21,807 nt of DNA, from contig JBEKQP010000055.1 in NCBI GenBank assembly GCA_049519595.1, forward strand, positions 1-21,807, given 5' to 3'. The position numbers and the translations under genes were made by a program. Below, one piece after another: positions 7,562-15,641 of this stretch (its first letter is position 1; each line of letters opens with the position of its first letter). Below the pieces are notes generated by a model. It saw nothing but the letters and a program-made list of their open reading frames with translations, ran no database searches and had not been told where the DNA came from. This stretch comes from CAWBRT01 sp049519595 (lineage in GTDB: Bacteria; Acidobacteriota; Terriglobia; Terriglobales; Acidobacteriaceae).

Positions 7562-8278
7562 ATGAACGGAGTAAAAGCACTGCTCTTTGATGTCTTCGGC
7601 ACCGTGGTGGATTGGCGCTCGGGTGTGGCGCGCGAAGCCACGCCCTTCCTTGTCCGCCACGGCGTGGGGCAAGTCGATCCCGCTGCCTTTGCTGATGCAT
7701 GGCGGCGTGCGTACCAACCCTCCATGGAAGAGGTGCGCAGTGGAAGGCGTGCGTTCGTGCCACTCGACGTGCTGCACCGGGAAAACCTCGAACGTATACT
7801 GCCAGAATTCGGCATCCAATCTGAAAGTGTGCCAGCCCCGGAACTTGACGAACTCAATCTGGCCTGGCACCGTCTGGATCCTTGGCCCGATTCGGTGGCT
7901 GGGCTTACGCGACTAAAATCCCGATATGTTATTGCCCCGCTCTCAAACGGCAACGTCCGACTGATGATCGATATCGCAAAGCGATCCGGGCTTCCCTGGG
8001 ACGCGATTCTCGGAGCGGAGGTAGTGCGTGCGTATAAGCCAACGCCGGAGGCGTATCTTCGGACCGCTGAGGTATTGATGATGAAGCCTGAACAGCTCTG
8101 TCTGGTGGCCGCCCACAACGACGACCTTGCAGCAGCTCGCAAATGCGGATTCAGAGCAGCCTTCATCCGGCGTCCATTCGAACACGGACCGGGACAAACC
8201 AGCGACTTGCATCCCGAGCAGGATTGGGATCATGTGGCGGACGATCTTAATCATCTCGTAGCAGAACTCTGCGGCTGA
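7562..8278 (+). CDS. HAD-superfamily hydrolase, haloacid dehalogenase type II
   Basis: 238 residues from ATG 7562, preceded by TTGAGG at 7552-7557; a TTG codon just before it could also serve. All HAD motifs are present: FDVFGTVVDW with nucleophile D10, a cap domain from about 18 to 95, motif II PLSNGN (S128), motif III lysine YKPTPEAY (K159), and a motif IV region VAAHNDDLAAARKCGF. The FDxxGTxxDW start, SNGN, YKPxPEAY and NDDLxxARxxGFRxAFxxRP layout is that of L-2-haloacid dehalogenase-type enzymes. These hydrolyse C-Cl or C-F bonds of short 2-halo acids via an aspartyl ester; many relatives are phosphatases instead, so the substrate remains uncertain. Cytoplasmic and probably expressed with the upstream genes. 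Convergent with the TRAP binding protein gene. Confidence 0.85.
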   Translation: MNGVKALLFDVFGTVVDWRSGVAREATPFLVRHGVGQVDPAAFADAWRRAYQPSMEEVRSGRRAFVPLDVLHRENLERILPEFGIQSESVPAPELDELNLAWHRLDPWPDSVAGLTRLKSRYVIAPLSNGNVRLMIDIAKRSGLPWDAILGAEVVRAYKPTPEAYLRTAEVLMMKPEQLCLVAAHNDDLAAARKCGFRAAFIRRPFEHGPGQTSDLHPEQDWDHVADDLNHLVAELCG

Positions 8279-8426
8279 GGGAAAGTTCAAGCCGACCGCT
8301 TGCGACCAGGACCATCCCCCGAGTATTGAAGACAAGAGCCGTTGCCACTAGCGGGTGTGTCCCTTGGGACGCCGCCAACACGCAACTGCGGCACTCACTG
8401 TCTACTGAACCAGGACGCGTCCGGGG

Positions 8427-9404
8427 TTACTGAATAGCTTGAATGCGCTTGACCAAGTCCTTCAAGTTTGGGGTTGTCACAAATTTATCGTAGACGGGAG
8501 TCATCGCGGCGCTGAACTGCTGCTTGTCCGGAATGGTGTTGATGATGCACCCGGCTTTCTCGACGATCGCGCGCGACTCGAGTTCGCGGGCGTCCCACAA
8601 TTTGCGCTCGTACGCGATGGACTCCTTCGCCGCCTGACGGATGATGCTTTGATCTTCCGGTGAGAGCGTATCCCACACCTTCTTCGAAAAAAGGACCACG
8701 CCCGGCACGAGGGAGTGTTCGTCAATCGAGTAGTACTTGGCAATCTCGTAGTGCTTGGTCTCCTCGTAGACCGGCCAGTTGTTCTCCGCGCCGTCCACCA
8801 CGCCGGCCTTGAGCGCGGCGAAGACCTCACCAAATGCTATTGGCGTTCCGGTGGCGCCCAACGCTTGCATCATGGCGACGAACAAGTCGGATTGTGGCAC
8901 CCGCAGTTTCAAGTCTCGCAAATCCGCCGGCGTCCGGATTGGCCGCTTCGTGTTATAAAACGATCGCGCGCCGGCATCGTAATAGGCTAGGCCGATCCAG
9001 CCGTGCGGCTCCAAGGCCTTCAAGATTTCGTCGCCGACCGGGCCGTCCATTGCCTTTCGCATATGGGCCACCGAGCGAAACAGGTATGGCAGCGCGGGGA
9101 TGGCCGTCTCCGGGACGGTGTTGTTCAGCGGCGCGAGGTCGACCCGCGTAAAGTCGAGCGTGCCACTCTGGGTTTGCGCGATCGTCTCTTTTTCGCCGCC
9201 GAGCTCGTCGAGCAGGTAGAGCTTGACGGAATACCGGCCCTGCGTTCGCTCCTGGATGAGCTTCCCCCAATACACCAGGGCCTGGGAGGTCGGATAGTCG
9301 AGGGCATGGGTGTCCGTCCCTCGCAACTCCTTGGCGGCGGCGCTCCCTGCAAATCCCACCGCAATGGCAAATACTAACGCAAGGCGAATCGGAGTAAGCT
9401 TCAT
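8427..9404 (-). CDS. TRAP transporter solute-binding protein, DctP family
   Basis: 325 residues. Start ATG at 9404 (minus) follows GGGAGAAACGTT; an ATG further upstream at 9455 would put a non-signal stretch in front of the signal peptide. Residues 1-24 are a signal peptide ending in GSAAA. The mature part carries the DctP pattern: GGEKETIAQTQSGTLDFTRV, ALPYLFRS, the ligand-arginine region LRDLKLRVPQS, then PIAFGEVFAALKAGVVDGAEN and the long C-terminal helices. Such proteins bind organic acids in the periplasm and hand them to the DctQ/DctM membrane pair. Neither membrane partner is within the window on either side, so this is a solitary binding protein or has a distant partner. The ligand is unknown. 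It is the only - strand gene between 1 and 19.4 kb, which may suggest separate acquisition. Confidence 0.9.
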   Translation of the reverse strand: MKLTPIRLALVFAIAVGFAGSAAAKELRGTDTHALDYPTSQALVYWGKLIQERTQGRYSVKLYLLDELGGEKETIAQTQSGTLDFTRVDLAPLNNTVPETAIPALPYLFRSVAHMRKAMDGPVGDEILKALEPHGWIGLAYYDAGARSFYNTKRPIRTPADLRDLKLRVPQSDLFVAMMQALGATGTPIAFGEVFAALKAGVVDGAENNWPVYEETKHYEIAKYYSIDEHSLVPGVVLFSKKVWDTLSPEDQSIIRQAAKESIAYERKLWDARELESRAIVEKAGCIINTIPDKQQFSAAMTPVYDKFVTTPNLKDLVKRIQAIQ

Positions 9405-9560
9405 AACGTTTCTCCCTGTTGTCGGACAGAACTGTCCGCGCGGCTCAGTTTCCAATTGTGAACGGCAGGCCCACGTTTGATCCGATCTATAATAGAGGCC
9501 TTCCCTGATTCAATCCTCTTAAGGCAGGGCGGCTACATTCCGCTTACCGTCAAGAGGTTC

Positions 9561-9680
9561 TCGCGAGTTTTCCACACATCCGGCGACCAAGTTCGACTTT
9601 CCATTGGACAAGGCCTGGGAATGGCTGCAGTCTATCATTCGGTAGAGTGGAAATCTAACCCTAAAGCTGATGTTCATCTC
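9561..9680 (+). pseudogene. Possible remnant of a histidine kinase ATPase domain
   Basis: One frame reads FSRVFHTS followed eleven residues later by GQGLGMAAVYHSV (G-rich part at 9606-9635). This resembles the end of a sensor kinase catalytic domain, where an FxPFFTTK block precedes the G2 box GxGLGLAxVYGIV. The normal continuation (a GG turn, then the ESEPGxGTTF block) is missing or eroded, and there is no start codon context or full domain. The resemblance is short and could be chance. Confidence 0.35.
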
Positions 9681-9742
9681 TCGCGCAGTGAAGAGATTTC
9701 TCTCGCTACCCGAATGTTGTTTCCTGAGCCTTTTATGACTGG

Positions 9743-9925
9743 ATGCCCATGGTCGAGCTATATGGGAAGGACTTGGCGTCCATTGAACGCCAGATGATTT
9801 TAAGAATCTGCATGGATGCAATCTGCAAGTCGCGAGGCAATATGATTCCCCAACTTTATAGTGGCGCGAATGTCATTTGCTTCATGAGGAGGATTGGGCG
9901 ACAAAAGCTGATTCGCCCAGCTTAA
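9743..9925 (+). pseudogene. Possible remnant of an NtrC-type regulator C-terminus (Fis-like helix-turn-helix)
   Basis: The frame gives KDLASIERQMILRI (DLASIERQ at 9770-9793), then KSRGNM and a later MRRIG. NtrC-type regulators typically have an LAxIERxxILRxL helix, then GGN and the Fis-type helix-turn-helix ending in LYRKLRRxG. The first helix matches well; the helix-turn-helix itself is not preserved. No ribosome binding site or conserved start precedes it. It lies about 150 bases after the kinase-like scrap, in the order in which two-component genes often occur. Low certainty. Confidence 0.35.
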
Positions 9926-10238
9926 CGTCTGCTTCGGCGGATAAGAAACAGAGAACAACTGGGGTGGGCACTGAATGTACCCTCGATATCGACGCGACTG
10001 GAAGTCCGGATCCGCACATTCGGTCGATGCAATCCCAATACTCAGTGGTCTGTGGGTGAGGCTTATCGTTAGGCAAAACGATGGCGCTTGGGTAAGGAGG
10101 TTGCAATATATCGAGTGCTCTTCCTCCTGGTATCGCCTCAATGCAACTCTAAGACAGACCTAGCGACCGGCAATGTCCGCTGCCGGATACGTCACGAACC
10201 CTGTTCTGAACATCCAAAATGGACGAGACACTTCACGC

Positions 10239-12056
10239 ATGAGCTTCGAACTGATTGAAAACTACGGAGTCATCGGCAACATGCGTTCGATCGCCCTTGT
10301 GGGCATGAACGGATCGATTGATTTTCTTTGCTATCCGGGTTTCGATTCACCCACGGTATTTGCGGCTTTGCTCGATGACGAGCGGGGTGGCCGCTTCCAG
10401 ATTCAGCCAGAGCTAAACAATCGGCGGGTGCGCCAGCTTTATTTGCCAGACACCAATATTTTGCTGACGCGCTTTCTTGCGGAGGAAGGAGTTGCCGAGC
10501 TGACCGACTACATGCCCATCAGTGCGTCTACTGAGCGGCCGAATGAGATTATCAGGAGGGTGTCCGTGGTCAGCGGCGAGGTCCGTTTCAGGATGCTCTG
10601 CCAGCCCCGCTTTAACTATGCCATGTGTGAACACACTATTCAGGTAGAAGATCGGTGTGCAGTTTTCGTGCCGCAGGATCACACCTTTCAGCCCATGGCA
10701 CTCTACTCGACGACCCGCCTTGAACGAGAATCTACGAGCGCAACTGCCCAGTTTGTATTGCGAGCTGGAGAGAAAGCGACGTTCATTTTTGGCGGAGTAC
10801 GTCCTCAAGAACAGCAGCCAGAGATGGAGCGCACGGACGAACGCTTCCATGAAACGTCACGTTTTTGGAAGAAATGGATCGCGCAATCAAAGTACAAAGG
10901 TCGCTGGCGCGAGGTCGTCAATCGCTCCGCATTGACGCTGAAGCTGCTGATTAGCCGCGAACACGGCTCTTTGATCGCTGCGCCCACGTTCTCGTTACCC
11001 GAAGAAATTGGTGGCGTGCGCAACTGGGACTATCGCTATACGTGGCTTCGCGATGCAACCTTCACACTGTATGCGCTACTCCGGCTTGGCTTTGTCGAAG
11101 AAACGGAGGCGTTCATAAGCTGGCTTAAAGGTCGGCTGAGTAATGACGCCGAACGCGGTCCATTGCAGGTGATGTATGGAGTAGACGGCAGGCAGAAGCT
11201 GGACGAGTCGACTCTCGACCACCTGCAAGGGTACGAGCATTCCCGGCCCGTACGAATTGGAAATGCAGCCTATCAGCAATTACAACTGGATATCTATGGC
11301 GAGATGATGGACTCGATTTACTTGGCGAACAAGTACGGCGATGCGATTTCGTACGCTCGATGGCAGGATGTCCAGCGCATTTTAGCGTGGCTGGGCAAGA
11401 ATTGGCGACGACCCGATGAAGGGATCTGGGAGGTTCGCGGCGGTCCAAGAGAATTCCTGCACTCACGATTGATGTGCTGGGTGGCGTTTGACCGGGCTCT
11501 GCGGCTGGCGCAGAAGCGATCACTTTCAGCGCCGTTTCAGGAGTGGCTGGATACGCGCGATGCGATTCGCGCGGATATCTTTGCTAACTTCTGGAATGAA
11601 GAGATGCAGTCGTTCGTGCAGTCGAAGGGCACGAAGGACTTGGACGCTTCAGTCCTACTAATGCCCTTGATGCGCTTCATTAGCCCCGTGGACCCGATGT
11701 GGTCTTCCACGGTGCGAGCGATTGAGGGCCGCTTGATCGAAGATACGCTTGTCCACCGCTATGAGGCACGGCGCACACATGTTGACGGAATACCGGGCGG
11801 GGAGGGCAGCTTCACGGCCTGCTCATTCTGGTATATCGAATGCTTGGCCAGAGCCGGAGAGTTGGAAAGGGCCCAGTTGCTGTTTGAGAAGATGCTGGGC
11901 TACGCCAACCATCTTGGGCTGTACTCGGAAGAGCTGGGTTCAGACGGTCGGCACCTGGGAAACTTTCCCCAGGCATTTACACACCTGGCTCTCATCAGCG
12001 CTGCGACTTATCTGGACAGGATGCTCTCAGGCACACCCGATGCGGTATGGCGCTAG
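10239..12056 (+). CDS. GH15 glucoamylase / trehalase-like glycoside hydrolase
   Basis: 605 residues from ATG 10239. An in-frame ATG at 10173 would add 22 residues that look unconserved; neither has a clear ribosome binding site, and the family usually begins close to IENYGVIGNMRSIALVG. The N-terminal beta domain (GSIDFLCYPGFDSPTVFAAL, about 26-45) is the trehalase-like N-domain. The (alpha/alpha)6 barrel follows: VRNWDYRYTWLRDATFTLYA, GIWEVRGGPREFLHSR (E398, expected general acid by analogy) and PGGEGSFTACSFWYIECLAR (E522, expected base). No signal peptide, so cytoplasmic. The family releases beta-glucose from alpha-1,4/1,6-glucans or hydrolyses trehalose, and substrate cannot be fixed from sequence. 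It stands alone, about 600 bases ahead of the pentose-phosphate cluster, in the same direction. Confidence 0.88.
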   Translation: MSFELIENYGVIGNMRSIALVGMNGSIDFLCYPGFDSPTVFAALLDDERGGRFQIQPELNNRRVRQLYLPDTNILLTRFLAEEGVAELTDYMPISASTERPNEIIRRVSVVSGEVRFRMLCQPRFNYAMCEHTIQVEDRCAVFVPQDHTFQPMALYSTTRLERESTSATAQFVLRAGEKATFIFGGVRPQEQQPEMERTDERFHETSRFWKKWIAQSKYKGRWREVVNRSALTLKLLISREHGSLIAAPTFSLPEEIGGVRNWDYRYTWLRDATFTLYALLRLGFVEETEAFISWLKGRLSNDAERGPLQVMYGVDGRQKLDESTLDHLQGYEHSRPVRIGNAAYQQLQLDIYGEMMDSIYLANKYGDAISYARWQDVQRILAWLGKNWRRPDEGIWEVRGGPREFLHSRLMCWVAFDRALRLAQKRSLSAPFQEWLDTRDAIRADIFANFWNEEMQSFVQSKGTKDLDASVLLMPLMRFISPVDPMWSSTVRAIEGRLIEDTLVHRYEARRTHVDGIPGGEGSFTACSFWYIECLARAGELERAQLLFEKMLGYANHLGLYSEELGSDGRHLGNFPQAFTHLALISAATYLDRMLSGTPDAVWR

Positions 12057-12651
12057 TTTCGCCCGATTTGGTTGCAAACTACTCTGTGTGACGAATTCTG
12101 TTTCGCTTCTTGGACCCTTGTCAGGACTTTGGGGTAACCGCAATGCCTTGTCACGCCGCTCGTTCGATTGTCTGAACTTCTAATGTGGCAGCCTCCGACA
12201 ACATCTTCCTCTATTATTGATTCTATTGAGAACGCATGTCCGATAACTTATTGGACGCCGTTTTGCATCGTGGCTTTGTGATTTGCTCGGCAGTTGTTCA
12301 CGATTGCCGAAAACACCCTCTCGGAATCGCGCTAGGACGTGAGTTCAGCTTCACGTACTTCGGGCAGTGCCCTTCTCTTTTGCGCTACGCGAGAAGCTCG
12401 CGATTTCGTTTCATTAGCGGGCAACAAATACGCTGATCACTAATCCAATAAGCAATACGCGAATCTAACAGAAGCAACACGCGGGAGCAAAACAGCGGGG
12501 TGGGTTTGCAGTTCCGGACGAAGACTTTCCAGCGTGACCCGTTGAAGTTGAACGCGATTGGCAGTTTACGCGTCCACTGGCCGTGAAGCTCAGCCACCCG
12601 AACGAGCGGCGTGAGCAGGCATCGCGGCCTATCAAAAGCTGAGGTGAGACG
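12057..12651. other. Intergenic stretch ahead of the pentose-phosphate cluster
   Basis: About 595 bases without a convincing gene. The best + strand frame (12236-12436, 66 codons) has no ribosome binding site and cysteine/arginine-rich content unlike a protein gene. A hairpin CGCGAG-AAG-CTCGCG lies at 12388-12402, followed by ATTTCGTTT, a weak terminator-like element. The cluster promoter is presumably in the second half, but no clear -35/-10 pair was found. Confidence 0.5.
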
Positions 12652-13737
12652 ATGAAAGCGACAAAACTGCTGCATGATCTCGGCCAGAGCCTCTGGCTCG
12701 ACAACATCACGCGTACCCTACTGGATAGCGGCACGCTTGAGCGTTATATCGATCAACTGTCGGTTACTGGACTCACATCGAACCCAACGATTTTCGATCA
12801 TGCCATTAAGAACGGCTCAGCCTACGATGCCACCATTCGCAAGATCCTAACGAAAGGCAAGTCAGGCGAGGAGCTGTTTTTCGAGCTGGCCTTGGAGGAT
12901 CTTACCCGCGCCGCCGATCTGTTCCGTAGCATCTTCGACAATACCAACGGCGTCGACGGGTGGGCATCGCTGGAAGTCTCGCCTTTGCTGGCCTACGACA
13001 CTGGCAAGAGTTTCGCCGCAGCCAAAGAGCTGCACGCTCGTGCTGGACGTCCCAACCTCTTTATTAAAATTCCAGGCACCCAAGACGGACTGCCTGCAAT
13101 CGAGGAAGCGATTTTCGCGGGCGTACCGATCAATGTGACCCTGTTGTTCTCCCGCGAACAGTACCTTGCCGCCGCCGAGGCGTTCCTGCGCGGCATCGAA
13201 CGCCGGATCGACGCCGGGCTAAATCCTAATGTCGGCTCGGTCGCGTCCCTTTTCATTAGCCGCTGGGACGTCGCGGTGAAGGACAGGACGCCTGAGAAGC
13301 TTCACAATCAGCTCGGCATCGCAATCGCCAAGCGTACGTACAAGGCCTACCGCACTCTGCTCAGTTCGGCAGGCTGGCAGCGCGTGTACAACCTCGGAGC
13401 TCGCCCGCAACGACTGCTGTGGGCCAGCACCGGAACCAAGGACCCTCAAGCGTCAGACGTTCTCTACGTCAAAGCCTTGGCTGCGCCTTTTACCGTCAAC
13501 ACCATGCCCGAGGGAACATTGGAGGCCCTCGCTGAACACGGTGAAATAGGCGACCTCTTGCCGGCAGATGGCGGTGACTGCGAGGAAGTCTTAGCGCAGT
13601 TCACAAAGGCAGGAATCGATATCGACGGGCTGGCTGCCCAGCTTCAAGAAGAGGGGGCGAAGTCGTTTGTTAAGTCCTGGAACGACCTCCTGTCGGTAAT
13701 CAGCTTCAAGAGTGCTGCCGTCACGAAGGCTGCTTAG
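12652..13737 (+). CDS. tal: Transaldolase
   Basis: 361 residues, ATG at 12652 after GAGGTGAG. The length fits the long bacterial/actinobacterial-type transaldolase. Motifs: VTGLTSNPTIFDHAI (the family's first signature), the Schiff-base lysine in LFIKIPGT (K139), the GVPINVTLLFS strand, and SVASLFISRWDVAVKD. It transfers a dihydroxyacetone unit between sedoheptulose 7-phosphate and glyceraldehyde 3-phosphate in the non-oxidative pentose-phosphate pathway, in the cytoplasm. It is the first gene of a co-directional cluster with pgi and pgl, which agrees with this role. The C-terminus (FVKSWNDLLSVI) is the usual terminal helix. Confidence 0.95.
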   Translation: MKATKLLHDLGQSLWLDNITRTLLDSGTLERYIDQLSVTGLTSNPTIFDHAIKNGSAYDATIRKILTKGKSGEELFFELALEDLTRAADLFRSIFDNTNGVDGWASLEVSPLLAYDTGKSFAAAKELHARAGRPNLFIKIPGTQDGLPAIEEAIFAGVPINVTLLFSREQYLAAAEAFLRGIERRIDAGLNPNVGSVASLFISRWDVAVKDRTPEKLHNQLGIAIAKRTYKAYRTLLSSAGWQRVYNLGARPQRLLWASTGTKDPQASDVLYVKALAAPFTVNTMPEGTLEALAEHGEIGDLLPADGGDCEEVLAQFTKAGIDIDGLAAQLQEEGAKSFVKSWNDLLSVISFKSAAVTKAA

Positions 13738-13749
13738 CGCATTATCTAG

Positions 13750-13768
13750 CGGGGCACTGCTTGCCCCG
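13750..13768 (+). other. Perfect stem-loop between tal and pgi
   Basis: CGGGGCA (13750-13756) and TGCCCCG (13762-13768) form seven perfect pairs around the loop CTGCT. There is no T run after it, so it is not a typical terminator. It could stabilise or process the message between tal and pgi, or attenuate transcription. Confidence 0.45.
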
Positions 13769-13805
13769 AGAACGGGACACAATTTCAGACGAAAGGAGAG
13801 TAAAG

Positions 13806-15458
13806 ATGGCGGCCCACGCAGAACCACCTAGACTCCCGGCGAGGCACGCAGCCTGGAAGGCTCTCGAAGAGCACTGTAAGAAGGTACGGGAGTTACATCT
13901 CCGAAGTCTTTTTGCGGACGATCCCAAACGCGGCGAGCGAATGACGGCCGAGGCCGCAGGCATCTTCCTCGATTATTCGAAGAACCGGATCACCGACCAG
14001 ACTCTCAGGCTGCTTGTTCAGCTTGCCGAAGCCGCAGGCTTGCGAGCGCGAATCGACGCAATGTTCCGCGGGGACAAGATCAACATCACAGAAAATCGCG
14101 CGGTCCTGCACGTGGCCCTGCGCGCTCCTAAAGGGACATCCATCACAGTCGACGGAGAGAACGTGGTGCCGTTGGTCCACTCGGTGCTCGACAGGATGGC
14201 TGATTTCAGTACTCGTGTTCGTAGCGGCGCATGGCTAGGCCATACCGGTAGGCGCATCCGTAGTGTGATCAACATCGGAATCGGTGGCTCTGACCTTGGG
14301 CCGGTCATGGCCTACGAGGCACTCAAGCATTACAGTGACCGCGACATGACGTTCCGCTTTGTCTCCAACGTGGATGGTACGGATTTCGCAGAAGCCGTCC
14401 ACGGTCTGGATCCATCGGAGACTCTTTTTATCATTTCTTCCAAGACATTCACCACGCTGGAGACGATGACGAACGCCCACACGGCTCGTGATTGGTCACT
14501 GGCAGGTCTCGGAGGTGATTCGAAATCAGTAGCCAAGCACTTCGTCGCTGTCTCGACGAATGCGGCGGAGGTGGAAAAGTTCGGGATCAACACCGCCAAC
14601 ATGTTTGAATTCTGGGATTGGGTTGGCGGTCGCTACTCCATGGATTCGGCGATCGGACTCTCGACCATGCTCGCCGTCGGCTCGGAGAATTTCCGCGCTA
14701 TGTTAGACGGCTTTCATCAGATGGACGAGCATTTTCGCACTGCCCCCTTCGAGCAGAATTTGCCGGTGCTGATGGGCGTTCTCGCCATTTGGTACAACGA
14801 CTTCTTCGGCGCGCAAACGGTTGCGGTCTTGCCCTACGAACAATACTTAAAGCGATTTCCCGCCTATCTGCAGCAGCTGACGATGGAAAGCAATGGTAAG
14901 CACGTTACGCTTGATGGAACAGAGGTATCCTGCCCAACCGGCCCAATCTACTGGGGAGAGCCGGGAACCAACGGCCAGCACTCCTTTTACCAGCTGATTC
15001 ACCAAGGGACCGGGTTGATACCCTGCGATTTCATCGCCTTCAACAAAACACTGAATGCGCTGGGGCGGCATCACGACATGCTCCTGGCCAATGTGTTCGC
15101 GCAGGCCGAAGCGCTAGCGTTTGGCAAAACTCCGGAACAAGTGAAGGCTGAGGGTACGCCGGATTGGCTCGTTCCGCATAGAGTTTTCACCGGCAACCGT
15201 CCGTCGAACGTGATTCTCGCGGAGCGGCTCACGCCAGAGGTGCTCGGCAAACTGGTCGCTCTCTACGAGCACTCTGTCTTTACCCAAGGCACCATCTGGG
15301 AAATTGACTCATTCGATCAATGGGGCGTTGAACTCGGCAAGGTGCTCGCTCAGCGGATTATTCCCGAACTGGAAAGCCAGGCTGATCCCAAACTTAGTCA
15401 TGATAGTTCAACCAACAACCTGATCACGCGGTACCGAAGGGCCAGGCAGGCTTCTTGA
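13806..15458 (+). CDS. pgi: Glucose-6-phosphate isomerase
   Basis: 550 residues from ATG 13806, fixed by AAAGGAGAG eight bases or so upstream; a TTG at 13761 lies inside the preceding stem-loop and is unlikely. Classical PGI blocks in order: INIGIGGSDLGPVMAYEAL, FVSNVDGTDFAEAV, FIISSKTFTTLETMTNA, FEFWDWVGGRYSMDSAIGLS, LTMESNGKHV (catalytic Glu), GPIYWGEPGTNGQHSFYQL (signature, catalytic His), NRPSNVILAERLTPEVLG and EIDSFDQWGVELGK (catalytic Lys). It interconverts glucose 6-phosphate and fructose 6-phosphate in the cytoplasm, joining glycolysis, the pentose-phosphate pathway and the glucose released by the glucosidases nearby. Full length for the large PGI family, no missing residues noticed. 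Confidence 0.97.
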   Translation: MAAHAEPPRLPARHAAWKALEEHCKKVRELHLRSLFADDPKRGERMTAEAAGIFLDYSKNRITDQTLRLLVQLAEAAGLRARIDAMFRGDKINITENRAVLHVALRAPKGTSITVDGENVVPLVHSVLDRMADFSTRVRSGAWLGHTGRRIRSVINIGIGGSDLGPVMAYEALKHYSDRDMTFRFVSNVDGTDFAEAVHGLDPSETLFIISSKTFTTLETMTNAHTARDWSLAGLGGDSKSVAKHFVAVSTNAAEVEKFGINTANMFEFWDWVGGRYSMDSAIGLSTMLAVGSENFRAMLDGFHQMDEHFRTAPFEQNLPVLMGVLAIWYNDFFGAQTVAVLPYEQYLKRFPAYLQQLTMESNGKHVTLDGTEVSCPTGPIYWGEPGTNGQHSFYQLIHQGTGLIPCDFIAFNKTLNALGRHHDMLLANVFAQAEALAFGKTPEQVKAEGTPDWLVPHRVFTGNRPSNVILAERLTPEVLGKLVALYEHSVFTQGTIWEIDSFDQWGVELGKVLAQRIIPELESQADPKLSHDSSTNNLITRYRRARQAS

Positions 15459-15512
15459 TGAGCAGCGGCGCCTTATTCAAGCCGTACCGTAAAAAGAAAG
15501 AGAGGAGGCGAA

Positions 15513-15641
15513 ATGGAAGCCGGTGTCGTGAAATTGGCTCCATCAATCGCCGAGACGGACTTCGCTCGCTTGGGTGAGCAGGTGGCTGAGGCGCGGTGTC
15601 TGAGGAAACGCCGGGCTCAAAGCTACCGTTTGGAGGAGTAA
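15513..15641 (+). pseudogene. Truncated ribulose-phosphate 3-epimerase start (42-codon remnant)
   Basis: An ATG at 15513 with a near-perfect AGGAGG (15503-15508) opens a 42-codon frame ending in TAA directly before the pgl ATG. Its first half reads VKLAPSIAETDFARLGEQV, which matches the N-terminus of ribulose-phosphate 3-epimerase (family pattern KIAPSILSADFARLGEEV, the first beta strand and helix of the barrel). After about residue 27 the similarity stops and the frame ends in a basic stretch (LRKRRAQSYRLEE). The rest of rpe, about 190 residues, is absent. It most likely marks an internal deletion. Because its stop touches the pgl start and it carries the pgl ribosome binding site, it may still be translated as a leader that couples pgl translation. 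Confidence 0.7.
15632..15638 (+). promoter_or_regulatory. Ribosome binding site of pgl inside the rpe remnant
   Basis: GGAGGAG at 15632-15638 lies within the last codons of the rpe remnant, followed by its TAA stop (15639-15641) and the pgl ATG (15642). Termination of the remnant would place ribosomes on the pgl start. Confidence 0.75.

Larger units (their letters stand above)
9405..10238. other. Gene-poor stretch between the TRAP binding protein and the GH15 enzyme
   Basis: No intact gene is seen in about 0.83 kb. Base composition is visibly more A+T-rich than the flanking genes. Open frames on both strands here are short and lack ribosome binding sites. Two short stretches resemble conserved parts of a histidine kinase and an NtrC-type regulator and are listed separately. 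The promoter for the - strand TRAP gene and for the + strand GH15 gene must lie here, but I cannot place either with confidence. Confidence 0.6.

Noticed and set aside
7309..8166. A 285-codon frame on the - strand opposite the HAD hydrolase
   Set aside because: It is a Ser/Arg-rich shadow with no ribosome binding site; the opposite strand carries all HAD motifs in order.
9405..10172. tRNA gene or phage attachment site next to the TRAP gene
   Set aside because: No T-arm/anticodon-arm pattern or direct repeats at the edges were found.
12236..12436. A 66-codon frame in the gap before tal
   Set aside because: No ribosome binding site, Cys/Arg/His-rich, no recognisable fold.
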